This document shows, in pieces, positions 9,335-17,739 of a stretch of 64,000 nucleotides of DNA. Source of the stretch: an uncultured Alphaproteobacteria bacterium (GTDB lineage Bacteria > Pseudomonadota > Alphaproteobacteria > Rs-D84). The stretch covers positions 62,001-126,000 of the forward strand of contig CALXMR010000003.1 in NCBI GenBank assembly GCA_944389525.1. Reading direction: 5' to 3'. The translations under genes were made by a program, and so were the position numbers. How positions within the stretch are numbered: the first letter of the stretch is position 1; each line of letters opens with the position of its first letter. Below the pieces are notes generated by a model. It was not told the DNA's origin and did no database searches. It saw only the letters and a program-made list of their open reading frames with translations.

Positions 9335-9360
9335 AAAAAATCCGGCAATTTTGCCGGATT
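9335..9360 (-). terminator. Terminator of the tandem lipoprotein cluster
   Basis: AATCCGGCA-ATT-TTGCCGGATT hairpin. On the minus strand it is followed by TTTTTTGTG, so it ends the lipoprotein transcript just after 9368. Confidence 0.8.
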
Positions 9361-9367
9361 TATGCGG

Positions 9368-9820
9368 CTATCGTTGTTTTTGATAATATCTGTTTATTGT
9401 CCAGCCATTTTGAACATACCACAGGCTGTCCACAGGAACTTTGGATGCTTCGCCAAGGGGAAAATCAAAATCGCCACGACCACGAACCTTTGGTGAATAA
9501 TTGATTGCATATTCCAGGGTATTTTTACGTATAGCATGAATACCATTGTGGTCGTATATTATCCAGTCGCCCACCGGGACTATATATATTGTTCGAATAT
9601 CTGGTCGCGCGACATAATCTTTTATTAATTGACTGACCTGGCGCGTGCCGTCTGGGTTTTTCTGTATAATACCCGATGGGCCACCTGCGACAAATGTTAC
9701 CTCTACATCACGGGTTGGCTCGTCTTCTTTGTTGCACCCGGCAAACAATGATGCGCCCGCAATGCCCAATATTGGCAATACCCGCGCCAGTTTATATGGT
9801 AATACTTTGTTCAGTTTCAT
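9368..9820 (-). CDS. Tandem lipoprotein paralogue, copy 3
   Basis: A 150-residue putative lipoprotein. It has a basic N-terminus, a hydrophobic stretch ILGIAGASLFAGC that can serve as a lipobox with Cys at about residue 29, then the acidic linker NKEDEPTRDVEV. The mature part has strands around TIYIVPVGDWIIYD and ends TINRYYQKQR. It is nearly identical to copy 2, differing mainly in the variable segment after EVTFV and around the middle strands. Sixteen bases separate it from copy 2, and the same purine-rich Shine-Dalgarno precedes each copy. Family not recognised. Confidence 0.75.
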   Translation of the reverse strand: MKLNKVLPYKLARVLPILGIAGASLFAGCNKEDEPTRDVEVTFVAGGPSGIIQKNPDGTRQVSQLIKDYVARPDIRTIYIVPVGDWIIYDHNGIHAIRKNTLEYAINYSPKVRGRGDFDFPLGEASKVPVDSLWYVQNGWTINRYYQKQR

Positions 9821-9836
9821 TTTATACCCCTCTTTA

Positions 9837-10289
9837 TTACCGTTGTTTTTGATAATATCTGTTTATTGTCCAACCATTATGAACATACCACAGGCTGTCC
9901 ACAGGAACCTTGGATGCTTCGCCAAGGGGAAAATCAAAATCACCGCGACCACGAACCTTTGGTGAATAATTGATTGCATATTCCAGGGTATTTTTACGTA
10001 TACCGGTAATACCATTGCAGTCGTATATTATCCAGCTGCCCACTGGGACCAGATATACTGTTCGAACGTTCGGTTGCGCGACATAGTCTTTTATTAATTG
10101 ACTGACCTGGCGCGTGCCGTCTGGGTTTTTCTGTATAATATCCCATGGGTCTCTTACGACAAATGTTATTTCTACATCACGGGTTGGTTCGTCTTCTTTG
10201 TTGCACCCGGCAAACAACGATGCGCCTGCAATGCCCAATATTGGCAATACCCGCGCCAGTTTATATGGTAATACTTTGTTCAGTTTCAT
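9837..10289 (-). CDS. Tandem lipoprotein paralogue, copy 2
   Basis: A 150-residue product with the same lipobox (SLFAGC), linker and C-terminus (TINRYYQKQR) as copy 3. The segment after the linker reads VVRDPWDIIQKNPDGTRQV, matching copy 1 more closely there, so the middle copy is mosaic between its neighbours. It lies between copies 1 and 3 with 16-base gaps and no terminator in between, so the three are probably one transcript. Confidence 0.75.
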   Translation of the reverse strand: MKLNKVLPYKLARVLPILGIAGASLFAGCNKEDEPTRDVEITFVVRDPWDIIQKNPDGTRQVSQLIKDYVAQPNVRTVYLVPVGSWIIYDCNGITGIRKNTLEYAINYSPKVRGRGDFDFPLGEASKVPVDSLWYVHNGWTINRYYQKQR

Positions 10290-10305
10290 TTTATACCCCC
10301 CTTTA

Positions 10306-10770
10306 TTACCGTTGTTTTTGGAAATGTCTGTTTATTGTCCAGCCATTTTGAACATACCACAGGCTATCTTCGGGAACCTTGGACGCTTCGCCAGGCCAGA
10401 AATTAAAATCACCACGACCGCGAACCTTTGGGGAATAATTGATTGCATATTCCAGGACATTTTTACGCAGGTCAGTAATATGGTTTTTGGTGGTGCTCGT
10501 CCAGGAGTTTAATGGAACCAAATATACTGTCCTGATGTCTGGATGATCGGCATAGGTTTTTATTAATGGATTGACCTGGCGCGTGCCGTCTGGGTTTTCC
10601 TGTATAACATCCCATGGGTCTTTGAGGGTAAAAGTTATCTCTACATCCATCCTTGTATCGCGGATTGGTTCGTCTTCTTTGCTGCACCCGGTAAACAACG
10701 ATGCGCCCGCAATGCCCAATATCGGCAATACCCGCGACAGTTTATATGGTAATATTTTGTTCAGTTTCAT
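10306..10770 (-). CDS. Tandem lipoprotein paralogue, copy 1 (first in operon, most diverged)
   Basis: A 154-residue product with lipobox region SLFTGCSKEDEP and a four-residue insertion (DTRM) after the linker relative to the other copies. It ends TINRHFQKQR. A good Shine-Dalgarno (AAAGGAG) precedes the start. A terminator-like hairpin at 10821-10847 lies between this gene and the strong promoter at 11001-11029. The operon may therefore be controlled by readthrough, or may use a weaker promoter not obvious to me. Confidence 0.75.
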   Translation of the reverse strand: MKLNKILPYKLSRVLPILGIAGASLFTGCSKEDEPIRDTRMDVEITFTLKDPWDVIQENPDGTRQVNPLIKTYADHPDIRTVYLVPLNSWTSTTKNHITDLRKNVLEYAINYSPKVRGRGDFNFWPGEASKVPEDSLWYVQNGWTINRHFQKQR

Positions 10771-10820
10771 TTTATGCTCCTTTAGTTATATCCCAGGATT
10801 TTTTTCCGTTATAAAAACAG

Positions 10821-10847
10821 AAAAAGCCCGAAAAAATTCCGGACTTT
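10821..10847 (-). terminator. Intrinsic terminator or attenuator
   Basis: On the minus strand AAGTCCG and CGGGCTT pair (one G-T) around a nine-base loop, followed by a run of T. Confidence 0.6.
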
Positions 10848-10994
10848 GTTCAGCCTGATTCAGATAAAAATCACATGAAGACACATTCCCCGTTCTCCCT
10901 AAATCGCCACATGGTGGTGCATGATGCACGGCGCCATGGGGTGACCAATAAAGTTGTTTTATGTGTTTCATCTTTGTTTTTTCTTTTGCAACTT
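10821..10994 (-). ncRNA. Candidate small RNA or attenuated leader upstream of the lipoprotein operon
   Basis: A near-consensus promoter (11001-11029) and a terminator hairpin (10821-10847) bracket about 175 bases on the minus strand. The stretch has strong local pairing, including the self-complementary GTGCATCATGCAC, and no convincing gene. A 61-codon ORF starting at 10971 (MKHIKQLYW) has a poor Shine-Dalgarno and runs through the terminator, so I doubt it is the product. I did not recognise a riboswitch or any known sRNA. It could be an independent sRNA or a leader controlling the lipoproteins by termination. Confidence 0.4.
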
Positions 10995-11000
10995 GTTTGC

Positions 11001-11029
11001 ATTCTATACAAAAATATTTGTTTTGTCAA
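11001..11029 (-). promoter_or_regulatory. Strong sigma70-type promoter
   Basis: On the minus strand TTGACA (11029-11024), 17 bases, TAGAAT (11006-11001). It starts 15 bases after the stop codon of the 1118-residue gene, so it opens a separate transcription unit. Confidence 0.75.
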
Positions 11030-11043
11030 TATTTTTGTTAATC

Positions 11044-14000
11044 CTAGTATTTTATTAGCCAACTTGTCGGGGATTCTGTTATACAGCCACCATCTGTTGG
11101 CCATGTACCATCAGCGTTTTGTTTGCATATGTTTTCTTCTGCACTTGATGAATTTCGTGCACGATAAAATTGCGTCGGGTATGGTTCGTATTGGACGTTT
11201 GTTGTCATATAATTTGGCGTTTCGTACCTGGGTTGGGTATAGCCAAATGTCTTTCTACCAGCTGCTGACATTAAAACAAAACGACCGTCCTTACACTTTA
11301 TCTCTTTTTCGTCGACCTCTATTGTGCCACCAATACACAGAATTACATCGGTCAACAACTTGGTAGCGACGTTAACATTGCCTGGATCAATGACAATGCC
11401 GCCGGTGTTGATATTGCCTGGATCAATGACAATGCCGCCGGTGTTGATATTGTCTGGATCAATGACAATGTCGCCGGCGTTGATAGCGAAGCTGGACCTG
11501 CAGGCAACGGGGATTATTGCTTGGCCATCATCTGGCACACATAGATTTGAGTCTTTGTACAGGGGGCATCCGAACCCGTTGAACAGCTGCTGGGCGTCTT
11601 GTCCTTGCGTGGGGGTCATGTCGCTTATGGGTGATATTTTGCTTAGGCAACATCCGGTCGTACTGCTGGTTTGTATTGGTGTTTGATTATCAGATGCAAC
11701 ACAGCAATTTGTAAATTCGGTATCTTTTTGGCCGGTGATTGTGATTTGTGTGTATCCGTCTGATACAGGGCAATATAACCCATCGTCCGCCAGATTTGAC
11801 AATGATGTGCATATTGTCGACTGTGTTACTTCGTCCCAACGGGCAACAAATCCTGGGCCACACGATGTGTCACGACAATTGTCTACATTTTCTTGGGTAT
11901 TTGTGTTTTTTGCAAACCATGACAACAGTGTATCAGATTGCCCCGATTTTGGCGTCTTGATTTTGTTGTGCGAATCTGTGGCCTGTAACGATGCGGTCGG
12001 ATGCGTTTCGCAATTGCCCCAGATACTTTCTGCGATGCGGCATCTATGGCATTCGGATGAATCTTTTTTCGGATTATTGGGTTGGCCATTTTCATCAACA
12101 GAATTTGGATTGCCGCATACATCAAAACAAATGTCATAGATACAATTTTTTGACATGGCTTCATCTGCTGTGACGCATATGTTTGCAATCGCGTTCGGTC
12201 CCGTAGTTACCAGTGTTTGATTGGACAGGGTTGTAATTTGTTCTGATGTTCTGTCCTTTGGATAGCTGTATTCTGTGATGCCATATATGTTGTCATAGAA
12301 TGTGCCCGCATCGTCAATGATGCCATCCGCAACCAGTTGGGCGGTGATTTGATCGATTGTATCGTCGCCCGCACTGGCAACACAATCAAGAACCTCGTCC
12401 CAGCAGGCGGTGCGGTTGATAATAGATTTTCTGTTGACTGATGTCTGGATGTCTTCGCACAGACCAAAGTTCCCAGAAATAGATTTACATGACTGGATGA
12501 TACAGTTGCGCCCAACCTCGCGACAGGTTTGGATGATGGTGTCGTATGTTTTGTCGTTGGCGATTTCTGTCATGCCACTGGACCAGTCGGTACCTGCATC
12601 GATTGTGTCCAGTAATGCGGTACATGCACTTTGCACCTGGGCGCACATTTGTTTGACCGTTTTGTCTGCCGCAACACCAAATATAGACAGCGCGCGCGCA
12701 TCAAAATCTTCTAGTGATTCGGCCGCATCTGACAGACATTGTGCCGTCAACGTGGTGCATGATTGGCGAACTTCTTCCAGTTTGGCATCCTGGGCCAGTT
12801 TTATTTGTGCCAATGCATCGTCAATAAATTGATCCCACACGGTGTCTGCAATGTCTTCACAGTTTTCGGTCGCAGATTCCAGAAACAGTTTTTTGGAATT
12901 CAGGTACGAAACAAATTTGTCGTTGCCGGGTACACTGGTCCATGTTTGGTTGCCGGTCGGCCGGGTAATCAGACTGCCCAAATTGACCAGATTCGGCGTC
13001 AAAATTGCATCGCCAGTTGATGGATCGATGTATTGACCACTGATGTCCAGACACTTTTCCATGTTTTCGCCACATACAGATGTGCTGGTTAATAAATCCA
13101 GCATTTTGCGTTTGCATGTCAAAATGTCGTCTGAATTGCGGGTTTGGTAATTGTTCAGACGCGACATGTCCAGTAATGCGCTGCTCTCGCGGATTTGTTC
13201 GCGGGCCTGGTTCTGTTGTGTTTCGTATGCGCGGGCCACGGTGTTACAATCTTGTTCTATCAGCATTTGGTACCCGCTTTCCGCGATGGCCAGTTCGTCT
13301 GATGTACAAACCTCCATCGCCATTTCGCGACATACCGGCAATGCCGCCGTATACAATGCCGTGCCAGATTTTGCCGTTGTTGATGTGCCGGATAAAGAAT
13401 CCAGACTGTCGAATGCCGCATCTGTATTCAGTGATAATGATATCGGGGCCAGGTTGGCGTCAAAATTGCTGGTGTCGAATGTGGTGTTTAATTTGTTCGC
13501 GATTTCGTCCAGCAATTGTTTTGATGCCGATGTGTCTTCTTGGTTGAACGCCAGTTCCCCTTCGGTGGCCTGGTATAACGCTTCGGCGTCTTCTTTGTCC
13601 ATGCTGATGGTTAACAAACGCTGGCTGAAATCTAACAGTTTATCTTCGGCCGCGGACAGTTGCTGGCGAATGTCGTCAAAATCGTTCGCGCGTGCCGAAC
13701 ATGCACAGCGTTTTAGTTGGCTGTCCTTGTTCGCACAGAATTCGTCCATGCAATCGTAAAATACACTGCGGCATGTTGTATAGTCGCGGTTCATTATGTC
13801 ACTGGCCGTGACGCCCGCGCGTGATACCCGTGCCCCGGCCGATGTGCCCCCCGCGCGCCGCGCCGCCGTGGGTGCAGCCGTTGGCGCGACACCACCACGC
13901 GCCGCGGTCGCGGCACGTGATACATTTGATGTTGATGTGGATGTGCGGGCAACAGATGTGCCGCGTACCGGTGCGCGCGATGATGTCGCGCGGGAAACAG

Positions 14001-14400
14001 TACCACCGCCACGCGCCGATGACGATACAGCCGCAGTGCCGGTCGTGGCGCGTGGCATTACATTCGATGTCGTGCGCGCAGTCACAGATTGATTCACCGT
14101 CCCAGATGTGGTGCGTGTGGCGGCATCGCGTACAACAACATTGCCGCGTCCAGATGTACCACTGCGTTCGTGAACCGTGGCACCAGATGGAACCGATGCG
14201 GTTGTGCGTGATATCCCAGATGCAGAATTTTCCCGTGCGGTGGTGCCGGTATTGCCGTTGGTGCCGCGACTGGTCGTGACCGTGGTTGTGGCAGTACGCC
14301 GCGTGGCGGCACGCGCCATGTCGGCATCGTCATCCGCAATTGCGCCGTGAATTCCAATGAATCCAAGGCATACAATTAAAAGCAGTTTTAACCCTTTCAT
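11044..14400 (-). CDS. Large exported protein, low-complexity N-terminus, cysteine-rich body, unknown function
   Basis: An 1118-residue protein with a clear signal peptide (MKGLKLLLIVCLGFIGIHGA). Residues ~25-200 are a Thr/Ala/Arg/Ser/Gly low-complexity region. Next comes a cysteine-bearing, helix-rich domain with DYTTCRSVFYDCMDEFC and RQQLSAAEDKLLDFSQRL. A long middle part carries regularly spaced cysteines, many near acidic helices. Near the C-terminus a 12-residue unit GGIVIDPGNINT is repeated three times, and the protein ends after further cysteines. No catalytic motif was recognised. A periplasmic or surface structural role is an inference only. Confidence 0.7.
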   Translation of the reverse strand: MKGLKLLLIVCLGFIGIHGAIADDDADMARAATRRTATTTVTTSRGTNGNTGTTARENSASGISRTTASVPSGATVHERSGTSGRGNVVVRDAATRTTSGTVNQSVTARTTSNVMPRATTGTAAVSSSARGGGTVSRATSSRAPVRGTSVARTSTSTSNVSRAATAARGGVAPTAAPTAARRAGGTSAGARVSRAGVTASDIMNRDYTTCRSVFYDCMDEFCANKDSQLKRCACSARANDFDDIRQQLSAAEDKLLDFSQRLLTISMDKEDAEALYQATEGELAFNQEDTSASKQLLDEIANKLNTTFDTSNFDANLAPISLSLNTDAAFDSLDSLSGTSTTAKSGTALYTAALPVCREMAMEVCTSDELAIAESGYQMLIEQDCNTVARAYETQQNQAREQIRESSALLDMSRLNNYQTRNSDDILTCKRKMLDLLTSTSVCGENMEKCLDISGQYIDPSTGDAILTPNLVNLGSLITRPTGNQTWTSVPGNDKFVSYLNSKKLFLESATENCEDIADTVWDQFIDDALAQIKLAQDAKLEEVRQSCTTLTAQCLSDAAESLEDFDARALSIFGVAADKTVKQMCAQVQSACTALLDTIDAGTDWSSGMTEIANDKTYDTIIQTCREVGRNCIIQSCKSISGNFGLCEDIQTSVNRKSIINRTACWDEVLDCVASAGDDTIDQITAQLVADGIIDDAGTFYDNIYGITEYSYPKDRTSEQITTLSNQTLVTTGPNAIANICVTADEAMSKNCIYDICFDVCGNPNSVDENGQPNNPKKDSSECHRCRIAESIWGNCETHPTASLQATDSHNKIKTPKSGQSDTLLSWFAKNTNTQENVDNCRDTSCGPGFVARWDEVTQSTICTSLSNLADDGLYCPVSDGYTQITITGQKDTEFTNCCVASDNQTPIQTSSTTGCCLSKISPISDMTPTQGQDAQQLFNGFGCPLYKDSNLCVPDDGQAIIPVACRSSFAINAGDIVIDPDNINTGGIVIDPGNINTGGIVIDPGNVNVATKLLTDVILCIGGTIEVDEKEIKCKDGRFVLMSAAGRKTFGYTQPRYETPNYMTTNVQYEPYPTQFYRARNSSSAEENICKQNADGTWPTDGGCITESPTSWLIKY
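11369..11488. repeat. 36-base tandem repeat inside the 1118-residue gene
   Basis: Three copies (11381, 11417, 11453) plus a partial one, encoding repeats of GGIVIDPGNINT. The first two are almost identical; the third has a few substitutions. Repeats of this sort can change copy number by slippage without breaking the frame. Confidence 0.85.
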
Positions 14401-14413
14401 TCCACTTGTGTTA

Positions 14414-14443
14414 AGTGTAGCAAAATTTTGAAAATCGGGGCAA
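14414..14443 (-). promoter_or_regulatory. Promoter of the 1118-residue gene
   Basis: On the minus strand TTGCCC (14443-14438), an 18-base spacer and TACACT (14419-14414), 14 bases before the ATG. It is the same type as the gcrA promoter (TTGCCT-18-TACACT). Confidence 0.55.
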
Positions 14444-14466
14444 GCGTTTTATTAGAGACAGATTCT

Positions 14467-14552
14467 TGGTGCGGGCAGGGGGATTCGAACCCCCATGGAT
14501 TTTAATCCACAGCATCCTTAGTGCTGTGCGTCTACCGTTTCGCCATGCCCGC
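14467..14552 (-). tRNA. tRNA-Leu with anticodon AAG
   Basis: An 86-base class-II tRNA with acceptor GCGGGCA/TGCCCGC, encoded CCA, a long variable arm and T-loop TTCGAAT. The anticodon arm is CAGCA-CTAAGGA-TGCTG, so positions 34-36 read AAG after U33. Most bacteria use GAG to read CUU/CUC leucine codons. An A34 normally needs deamination to inosine. Confidence 0.92.
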
Positions 14553-14710
14553 GATATGTACAACACTGTGTTCCGCGTCCCGGCGGCACTTCGCTGTCGT
14601 CCGTCGCCGCCATGCCCGCAGTTGTTCATAAAATCTTACAAGAACCAGTTTTTTTTTCAATCAATTTGTGATATAATATTTCGTGATAGAATAATGTAGA
14701 GGGCTGTATA

Positions 14711-16204
14711 ATGAAAAAAGTTTCATTGTTTATTTTGATGCTGGTGCCGTTTGCGGCAAATGCGGCGGGGACATACTATACTGGTGCGTATCAATCACCG
14801 CAGACACGGTATTCAACACAAACATATGCCCAGCGGCAAACAGGATATAACCGCAGTTATACAACACCATCATATGCCAGCACGCGGTATAATACATATA
14901 ATACTGCTGGTAATGCGGCGGCGCAAAACACGGCGGCCACAACACAGCAATCAGGTGCCAGTGCCCAGGCGTCAAAGAAAACAGGTTTTTGGCTGGATGC
15001 GGGAATTACACATCAAATGGCACAGTGGCAATTTGAAATGGCCCAGTCTGGCAGTATTTTAAGTTATGATAACATCGGGTGGAATGTGCTGGATGTGTCG
15101 GCCGGATATGCGTTTGGGATTGGTAAGACCACAATGCAGATTGATGCAGGGTTGCTGTATGGTATGCAATGGGGCGAAAGCGCCATGTACGATGACGATA
15201 TTACTAATGGCGGGTATTTCTTGACATCATGGACCGGGGATGTTGATGGTGATGGTCAAAAAGACAGTGGTACATTCGACCAAATTGGACACGCGATGTC
15301 AATCGGCACCAGCAAGGGTGGTAATATGCTGGGGTTCAATGTGGGGTTTGGTTTGACCGATATGTTCCGTATCGGTAATGTGCGCCTGACGCCATCGGTC
15401 GGATTTCGATATTTGAAATATAAATTAACAACTGAAAATAACTATGGTTTGGCGGTTGATACACATGCGTGTTTCGAAGTAAACGGCGAAGTTCAATGTG
15501 ATCCGGCGATTGTTATTATCCAGCCAGATGGTGAACAACAGATTTTCTGGCGTGATAATATCAGCCAAACAATTCCGCCGAAAGATTATGATATCCCATC
15601 GGGATCGGTCATCAGCACCGAAGGAACCTATTACTATCAACAGCCGGGTGAAAGTCATTCGTATGAAACCACTTGGATGGGGCCGTATTTGGCGTTGGAT
15701 ATGGATTATGATATCAACCAGAATAATGCGGTTAATGCCCGTGTCGAATTGGGACTGCCGGGGTATAAATCTGTTGGCGATCAACCATACCGCTTTGATT
15801 GGCAACATCCCAAAAGTGTCGAAGACGAGGCCGGCATGTTTGGTGCGTTCCATTTTGGGTTGGGGGCGAATTGGACAACCGCGATTACCGATTCGGTTGC
15901 ATTATCGATTGGTTTAACATATGATTACTATACGGTCAGTGGTGCAGACGCCAAAACGTATCTGAATATGAATTATTACGATGATTTATATAACAAACGT
16001 TTGGAGATATGGAAAGACGAATATCCAACGGATACAGAAGACTATATGTTGGGCCTGGTGGAAGGGGTCAAAGGCGACACGACCGCGATGAATATTGAAT
16101 ACCTGCGCGAAGCATGCCCGGGTGGTGTGTGCAAAACTGATGGTGAAATAGAATCTTTCTATAAATCATTGGGAATTCGTGTTGGGATAAGTGCACGGTT
16201 TTAA
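14711..16204 (+). CDS. Outer-membrane beta-barrel protein (unknown family)
   Basis: A 497-residue protein with a signal peptide (FILMLVPFAANAAG). A Tyr/Thr/Gln/Ser-rich linker covers about residues 25-90 (repeated YxT, TTQQ patterns). A barrel of alternating strands follows, with many aromatic-Gly pairs and a terminal GIRVGISARF. The first strand, GFWLDAGITHQMAQWQF, and the spacing are faintly like omptins, but the catalytic Asp/His pairs could not be placed, so I do not call a protease. AGAGGG precedes the start and a TATAAT lies at 14672-14677. It heads an operon with the next two genes. Confidence 0.7.
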   Translation: MKKVSLFILMLVPFAANAAGTYYTGAYQSPQTRYSTQTYAQRQTGYNRSYTTPSYASTRYNTYNTAGNAAAQNTAATTQQSGASAQASKKTGFWLDAGITHQMAQWQFEMAQSGSILSYDNIGWNVLDVSAGYAFGIGKTTMQIDAGLLYGMQWGESAMYDDDITNGGYFLTSWTGDVDGDGQKDSGTFDQIGHAMSIGTSKGGNMLGFNVGFGLTDMFRIGNVRLTPSVGFRYLKYKLTTENNYGLAVDTHACFEVNGEVQCDPAIVIIQPDGEQQIFWRDNISQTIPPKDYDIPSGSVISTEGTYYYQQPGESHSYETTWMGPYLALDMDYDINQNNAVNARVELGLPGYKSVGDQPYRFDWQHPKSVEDEAGMFGAFHFGLGANWTTAITDSVALSIGLTYDYYTVSGADAKTYLNMNYYDDLYNKRLEIWKDEYPTDTEDYMLGLVEGVKGDTTAMNIEYLREACPGGVCKTDGEIESFYKSLGIRVGISARF

Positions 16205-16210
16205 TTGAAA

Positions 16211-16822
16211 ATGAATTGTAAAAAATTATTGTTGCTGTTATGTTATACAATCGCGCCATTTGGCGCGATTGGTGCGGATTTGACCGCAACGGCATCGGTG
16301 AATATTACCAGTGAAACCGCCGCAATGGCCAAAGATATGGCGTTTAATGATGCGCGGCGTCAAATTATTGCGGATGTGTTGGGACAATACTCAATACCGG
16401 ATCAATTGGCCGGGGCGTTGCAAAGTGCAAAAAATTCAGAACTGACGAACTTAATTGCGTCTTCGTCAATCAGCGGGGAAAAACAGTCTGATACCACATA
16501 TTCGGCGGATATCACCATGACGGTTGATGGTGCGGCCGCGCGTGCATGGATGACTGAGAATAATGTGCAAAATTGGCTGGGCGATGGAAAATCAGGTGAT
16601 GTTTTCGTGACCCAGGTGGTTATGTCTGATAAGTTGGCCCGCTGGATCGAGTTAAATCAAATTGTGCGTGATAATGACATTGATATGACGGTAAAGTATA
16701 TCAATGGAAATCAAATCACGGTGGAAATTCCATCAGGGTCGCGGGCAAAATTTACCGCATCTGTGCGGGCAATGGGATGGCGATATGCCGACCAAAATGG
16801 CGTTTTACATATAATAAAGTAG
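16211..16822 (+). CDS. Periplasmic protein of unknown function
   Basis: About 203 residues with a signal peptide (KLLLLLCYTIAPFGAIGA). I chose ATG at 16211; a TTG six bases earlier abuts the previous stop codon and would add two residues. The mature part begins with a helix rich in Ala (SETAAMAKDMAFNDARRQII) and then alternates strands and helices, ending GWRYADQNGVLHIIK. The opening resembles small periplasmic domains in which an AxxxAxxxAR helix precedes a strand pair, but I could not assign a family. It lies tightly between two outer-membrane barrel genes, so a role linked to them is likely. Confidence 0.65.
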   Translation: MNCKKLLLLLCYTIAPFGAIGADLTATASVNITSETAAMAKDMAFNDARRQIIADVLGQYSIPDQLAGALQSAKNSELTNLIASSSISGEKQSDTTYSADITMTVDGAAARAWMTENNVQNWLGDGKSGDVFVTQVVMSDKLARWIELNQIVRDNDIDMTVKYINGNQITVEIPSGSRAKFTASVRAMGWRYADQNGVLHIIK

Positions 16823-16826
16823 CGTT

Positions 16827-17717
16827 ATGAAATTTAAATTTTTTCCAGTTTGTTTGTTTGTGTTGATGGTGCCGGCCGTTGCCACTGCGGATGAAAATGC
16901 CGCCCCCAGTCCCGTATTTGGTATCTCTGATGGTACAGAAAAACTGCAATTGTCTGTGCGGCGAATTGGACTGGACTGGTCGAAAACCCAGGTGCGAAAT
17001 GCCGCAGAATATCAGAATTCACCAGTTGCGGCGTTAAATGCAACCAGCCAAGATTATATCAAGGGCGTATTTGATACCATTCTGGAATTTACACGAAATA
17101 AATTTAAATGGGATAACAGTCTGGTTATGGAATATGGGCGAACAACATTGCGCCCGTATGATGCGCCGGCGACAACCGATGAAAATGCCGATAAAATCTT
17201 GTTTTCCAGTGATTTATCATATGCATGTTGGGATTTTTCTGGGTTAAAGTTTGGTCCGACTGTGCGTGCGGCATACGAAACCCAATTTGCCGACAGTGAT
17301 GATTCGCCGCGTCAAAATATCGTGCGTTCCAGTGCCGGTATTTCGCTGTTTGATCATACGATTGTTAAAAGTTTATATCTGACCGGAATACACGAATATG
17401 ATTTTACCTATGCCGGCAGCCAGAACAGCAAACTGGGTGCGGAATTCGGATGGCGGTTGGAATACCCCGTACGCGAAGGGGTAAAGTTTTCATCGGATGG
17501 GTATTATCGTGAATATTTTTCGTATTCGGAATATGTTGGCACCGACCTGGAACGCGATTTCAGTGCGGTTGTGCGTCTGGATACAAATCTGTGGGGCGAT
17601 TTTACAATGGGGCCGTATGTTCAATATCGATTGGCCCGCGCGCGCGATACAGACAAGTACGGCAGCAATTTGATATTTGGTATATCGTTTAACTATATAA
17701 CAAATTTCTTGCTGTAA
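16827..17717 (+). CDS. Outer-membrane beta-barrel protein, DUF3078-like
   Basis: 296 residues with a signal peptide (FFPVCLFVLMVPAVATA). The body is beta-rich with strands such as FKWDNSLVMEYGRTTLRP and FTMGPYVQYRLARARD, and ends ISFNYITNFLL. The W-x-N-x-L-x-x-x-Y-G pattern is reminiscent of the DUF3078 outer-membrane family, a tentative match. The start is 4 bases after the previous stop, so it is probably co-translated. The 3' end converges on pbpC with only 22 bases between and no visible terminator. Confidence 0.65.
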   Translation: MKFKFFPVCLFVLMVPAVATADENAAPSPVFGISDGTEKLQLSVRRIGLDWSKTQVRNAAEYQNSPVAALNATSQDYIKGVFDTILEFTRNKFKWDNSLVMEYGRTTLRPYDAPATTDENADKILFSSDLSYACWDFSGLKFGPTVRAAYETQFADSDDSPRQNIVRSSAGISLFDHTIVKSLYLTGIHEYDFTYAGSQNSKLGAEFGWRLEYPVREGVKFSSDGYYREYFSYSEYVGTDLERDFSAVVRLDTNLWGDFTMGPYVQYRLARARDTDKYGSNLIFGISFNYITNFLL

Positions 17718-17739
17718 ATTCGGCAATTCGTTCGTGCGT

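Larger units (their letters stand above)
9368..10770. repeat. Three tandem direct repeats of about 470-480 bases
   Basis: Each unit carries one lipoprotein gene plus a 16-base spacer (period 469 and 481). Units 2 and 3 are close to identical over long stretches by eye, which favours recent duplication or ongoing gene conversion. Confidence 0.85.

Noticed and set aside
10786-10971. 61-codon frame MKHIKQLYW on the minus strand
   Set aside because: Poor ribosome-binding site and runs through the terminator hairpin; kept only as part of the candidate RNA.
11369-11488. Possible CRISPR-like repeats
   Set aside because: Contiguous 36-base repeats within a coding frame, without spacers.
14711-16204. 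Omptin protease
   Set aside because: A vague resemblance in the first strand only; the catalytic Asp/His residues could not be located.
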